Positions 61,649 through 64,000 of a stretch of DNA of 64,000 bases are shown here, in pieces. Each line of letters begins with the position of its first letter. Within the stretch, counting starts at the first letter, position 1. The notes beneath the pieces are model-generated. The model saw only the letters and a list, made by a program, of their open reading frames with translations. It had not been told where the DNA came from and did no database searches. The position numbers and the translations under genes are program-made. This DNA is from Metridium senile. Taxonomy: Eukaryota > Cnidaria > Anthozoa > Actiniaria > Metridiidae. Where the stretch lies: NCBI GenBank assembly GCA_949775045.1, contig OX459098.1:384501-448500 (forward strand). Reading direction: 5' to 3'.

Positions 61649-62247
61649 GTAAGTAATAGTTGTAACACGTGAAATTACATGACCTCACATGCATCGTATG
61701 ACATCACATCACATTGTATCAAATGACATTACATTACATTTTGAATGACGTTTTAAATTTCATGAATCTCAAAACGTCATTACAAATTTCATTATATTCT
61801 ATCGTTTAAATTAATCACCGACGCAGCTTATACTAGTTTACATACATGACGTCATATAACATAGCATGATATAACATGAAATGCCATGGTATAACATGAC
61901 ATGACATGGCATCATACAAATGACATGGTATGACATTATATGACAAGACACATCATGACAAAGCATGGCATAACATGACATCACAGAACAGAACATGGTA
62001 TAACATGACATCATATGACATCACAAAACATGACATGACATGACATAACACGATATTACATTATAACACGATATGACATAATATAACATGACATACCATG
62101 ACATGACATCTCATTGTATCATATTAATATTCAAGTTGGTGAATTTTCTTCCATAATGAGATAAGTAAAGGCTTAATTTAGTACCACATTCTCCGCAATA
62201 AATGTCCCAACATTTTGATAATAATTGCATTTAATCTACCTTTACAG
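61649..62247. repeat. Intron with degenerate ACATG/ATGACAT minisatellite
   Basis: A 599 nt phase 1 intron. From about 61675 to 62112 it is largely built of ACATGACAT, CATAACATGAC and similar words in an irregular 5-10 base rhythm. The last 130 bases before the acceptor (TTTACAG) are unique. Confidence 0.75.
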
Positions 62248-62502
62248 GGCAAGTTACCAACAGTACTACACTGTTTACTTACAAACCAGGAGAAAACATG
62301 AATTCATTCATCAATGCATCTTTCCAACCCATGTTTGTCGACAACATAACATATGCTAATCAATCACTAAAAGAGGAGGCAGAGAGACTGTGTCAAGGTG
62401 ATGTTATTTGTTTGTTTGATGTGGCATCGACTAGAGATCTTAAACTAGGCGAGAGTGCGAAACAGATTAACTCACAGCTTGTCAACGACTCCAAGAAAAT
62501 GA
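62248..62502 (+). CDS. Post-VWD segment of MUC4-like protein
   Basis: A 255 bp exon, phase 1 in and out, 85 residues. It encodes L-F-T-Y-K-P-G-E-N-M, F-x-P-M-F-V-D, and C-Q-G-D-V-I-C-L-F-D-V-A-S-T-R-D. MUC4- and SUSD2-like proteins have the same element after VWD: a tyrosine-rich lead, P-x-F, then C-x-x-x-x-x-C-L-F-D-x-x-x-T. Several N-glycosylation sites are present. Confidence 0.85.
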
Positions 62503-62785
62503 GTAAGTATTCTCCGAAGTTGACTTTGAAGTTCAGTATTGAACAAGGCCTTTTCTGGGTCCTTGCGTCGCCTCAAACTGCTTTTAAAAGATCGCCATAT
62601 ACCGCCTACATTTACACACCATTTGTGGTGAGCTAATGTGGTGTCACGTGGCATTGACAGTGTTAATGGTTTTAGGTGACAATGGCATTGACTATATCAC
62701 TATGAATACTTATTTTAAACCCCGAGAAACGCGAAGTGGTCGAATTGGTCGTGTTGTTTTACATTGTTTGTTGTATTTTATCAAG

Positions 62786-62982
62786 GTAATGAACCACCAA
62801 AGATCGACAATAGTTCATCAGTACTTTATCTAACTGTCAATCAAATTATCACTATTCATGTCAATGCTACCGATCCTGATGGTGATGACATCACCTTTAA
62901 TATCAGCGGTATTCCAAGTGAAGCTACGGTGGATAAGCAACCAAATTTCATCACGGTTTCCTGGAAAGTTACAAATGCCAAG
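62786..62982 (+). CDS. Ig-fold-like segment exon
   Basis: A 197 bp exon, phase 1 in and phase 0 out. It encodes N-E-P-P-K-I, V-N-Q-I-I-T-I-H-V-N-A-T-D-P-D-G-D-D-I-T-F and N-F-I-T-V-S-W. The A-T-D-P-D-G-D-D-I-T-F pattern is typical of beta-sandwich repeats of the cadherin-like or 'putative Ig' type. The strand pattern continues into the next exon (L-D-I-Q-Y-I-V-T-D-T-N). The exact family is not certain. Confidence 0.75.
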
Positions 62983-63367
62983 GTGAGAACAATGGATTAC
63001 CATATATGGAAATATATTATTATTATTATCATCATAATTGTGATGAGGTTGTTTAAATTAACAAAAATGCTTATCTTTTCCCCAAAATATATACAGATGA
63101 TGATGATTTTAATGATTATAATAGTTGAATATGCTGATGATCGAGTATGAAATTAATGAGTATGTGAGTATGCCATGGCCAATGTTGTTGTTGATGATGG
63201 TGTAAGTAAAAATAGACAATAACGATGATAACCGATGATGATAATGATGGTGCAAATGATGACGATCATATGGATGTTAATGATGACAATAATAATAAGC
63301 TGGCATACATCTAATCAAACAAAAGTTCTCCTGTTGAAAACATAATACACCAATGTCTTCATTTTAG
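62983..63367. repeat. Intron with degenerate ATT/GAT microsatellite
   Basis: A 385 nt phase 0 intron with donor GTGAGA and acceptor TTCATTTTAG. ATTATTATT and GATGATGAT runs fill about 63010-63295. Confidence 0.75.
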
Positions 63368-63710
63368 CTTGATATCCAGTACATCGTGACGGACACCAAC
63401 GAAGCGGTGTCCTCCATCAAACCAACCATCTATCTTTGCGCATGTCATCATGGTGGAAGCTGCTTGAAGCCAAACATAACAGACGGCTCAAACTCCACAG
63501 AGGACAAGTTTTTTCGCATGTTGTGTAGCTGTAGTGCTGGTTACACAGGCAGTAACTGTGAGAGTGATATCGATGCCTGTGAAGCGAATCTCAACCCGTG
63601 TTATCCTGGGGTTAAGTGTATTGATCTGCCCGCGCCAGCTAATATGACGACTGGGTACGAGTGTGGTCCATGCCCTAACGGTTATAATGGAACTGGAGCG
63701 GAATGTGCAG
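63368..63710 (+). CDS. Exon with two EGF-like domains (3' group)
   Basis: A 343 bp exon, phase 0 in and phase 1 out. After a 20-residue beta-strand lead, the first EGF runs C-A-C-H-H-G-G-S-C to C-S-C-S-A-G-Y-T-G-S-N-C. The second starts D-I-D-A-C and runs through C-Y-P-G-V-K-C, C-G-P-C-P-N-G-Y-N-G and C, a form seen in thrombospondin and matrix proteins. Donor is GTGTGT (acceptable, not strong). The sequence is unlike the array EGFs. Confidence 0.88.
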
Positions 63711-63794
63711 GTGTGTGTCATTGTAAACGAGCGTTCTTAGGTATTAAGTTTATATAATGTAGTTTATATCTACGTGTATTATTCTATCTTGTAG

Positions 63795-63917
63795 ACATTG
63801 ATGAATGTCTGAGTGGAAACCATGGCTGTAGTCAAAAATGTGGGAATACTCCAGGATCGTATGTTTGTAGCTGTAACTCTGGTTACCAGCTCAACGTTGA
63901 CAGGAAAACTTGCGATG
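63795..63917 (+). CDS. Calcium-binding EGF exon (3' group)
   Basis: A 123 bp phase 1-1 exon between CTTGTAG and GTATGT. It encodes D-I-D-E-C-L-S-G, H-G-C-S-Q-K-C, N-T-P-G-S-Y-V-C-S-C-N-S-G-Y-Q-L and C. This is a classical cbEGF domain of fibrillin type with the hydroxylation motif and a complete set of six cysteines. The gene goes on past the window. MUC4-like relatives end in a transmembrane segment, which is not seen here. Confidence 0.92.
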
Positions 63918-64000
63918 GTATGTCAGAACATCATATCAGAATTGTCACCATATTATCATTGTTATCATTATAACAAACATCATGATCACGATTATCACTA

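Overview
The window is animal DNA: AT-rich, intron-rich, with GT-AG introns, and carrying one very large multi-exon gene on the + strand. From the N-terminal side, the visible exons encode two huge tandem arrays of calcium-binding EGF-like domains, one Ig domain, a Ser/Thr/Pro-rich mucin repeat, then NIDO, AMOP and VWD domains, a post-VWD segment and further EGF domains. The last part is the MUC4-like order (NIDO-AMOP-VWD-EGF). This domain set and the compact AT-rich genome suggest a cnidarian, probably an anthozoan with a secreted or membrane-anchored 'mucin-like protein', but the species cannot be fixed from sequence alone. Neither the promoter/signal-peptide end nor the C-terminal end is in the window.

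Layout. 1-1468: non-coding flank with a 216 bp TA-flanked MITE. 1469-16933: EGF array 1, about 85 exons of 114 bp separated by introns of 68-69 nt. 16934-23439: a 6.5 kb spacer. It repeats the flank found before array 1, and has been split by a 3.5 kb inverted-repeat transposon, a TTAA-flanked MITE and a 1,331 bp tandem duplication. 23440-50002: EGF array 2, about 101 exons of 114 bp. Short 68 nt introns alternate with about 28 long (~360 nt) introns, each carrying the same TTAA-flanked MITE at the same place. 50104-50376: Ig exon. 50377-53461: repeat-rich intron. 53462-55816: one 2.36 kb mucin-repeat exon. 56140-63917: thirteen exons for NIDO, AMOP, VWD, the post-VWD segment and EGF domains. 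The gene runs off the right edge.

Reading phases were checked at every junction in the 3' part and are compatible throughout. All EGF exons and the Ig and mucin exons are symmetric 1-1, so any number can be added or skipped without a frame shift. This explains how the arrays could grow like satellite DNA. The most striking points are: satellite-like higher-order repeats made of coding exons; most array 1 introns being exactly 69 nt and free of in-frame stops, so the array can be read straight through; a transposon that rode along with exon amplification; and a change of predicted glycosylation motifs between the arrays. No tRNA, rRNA, CRISPR or bacterial feature was seen.
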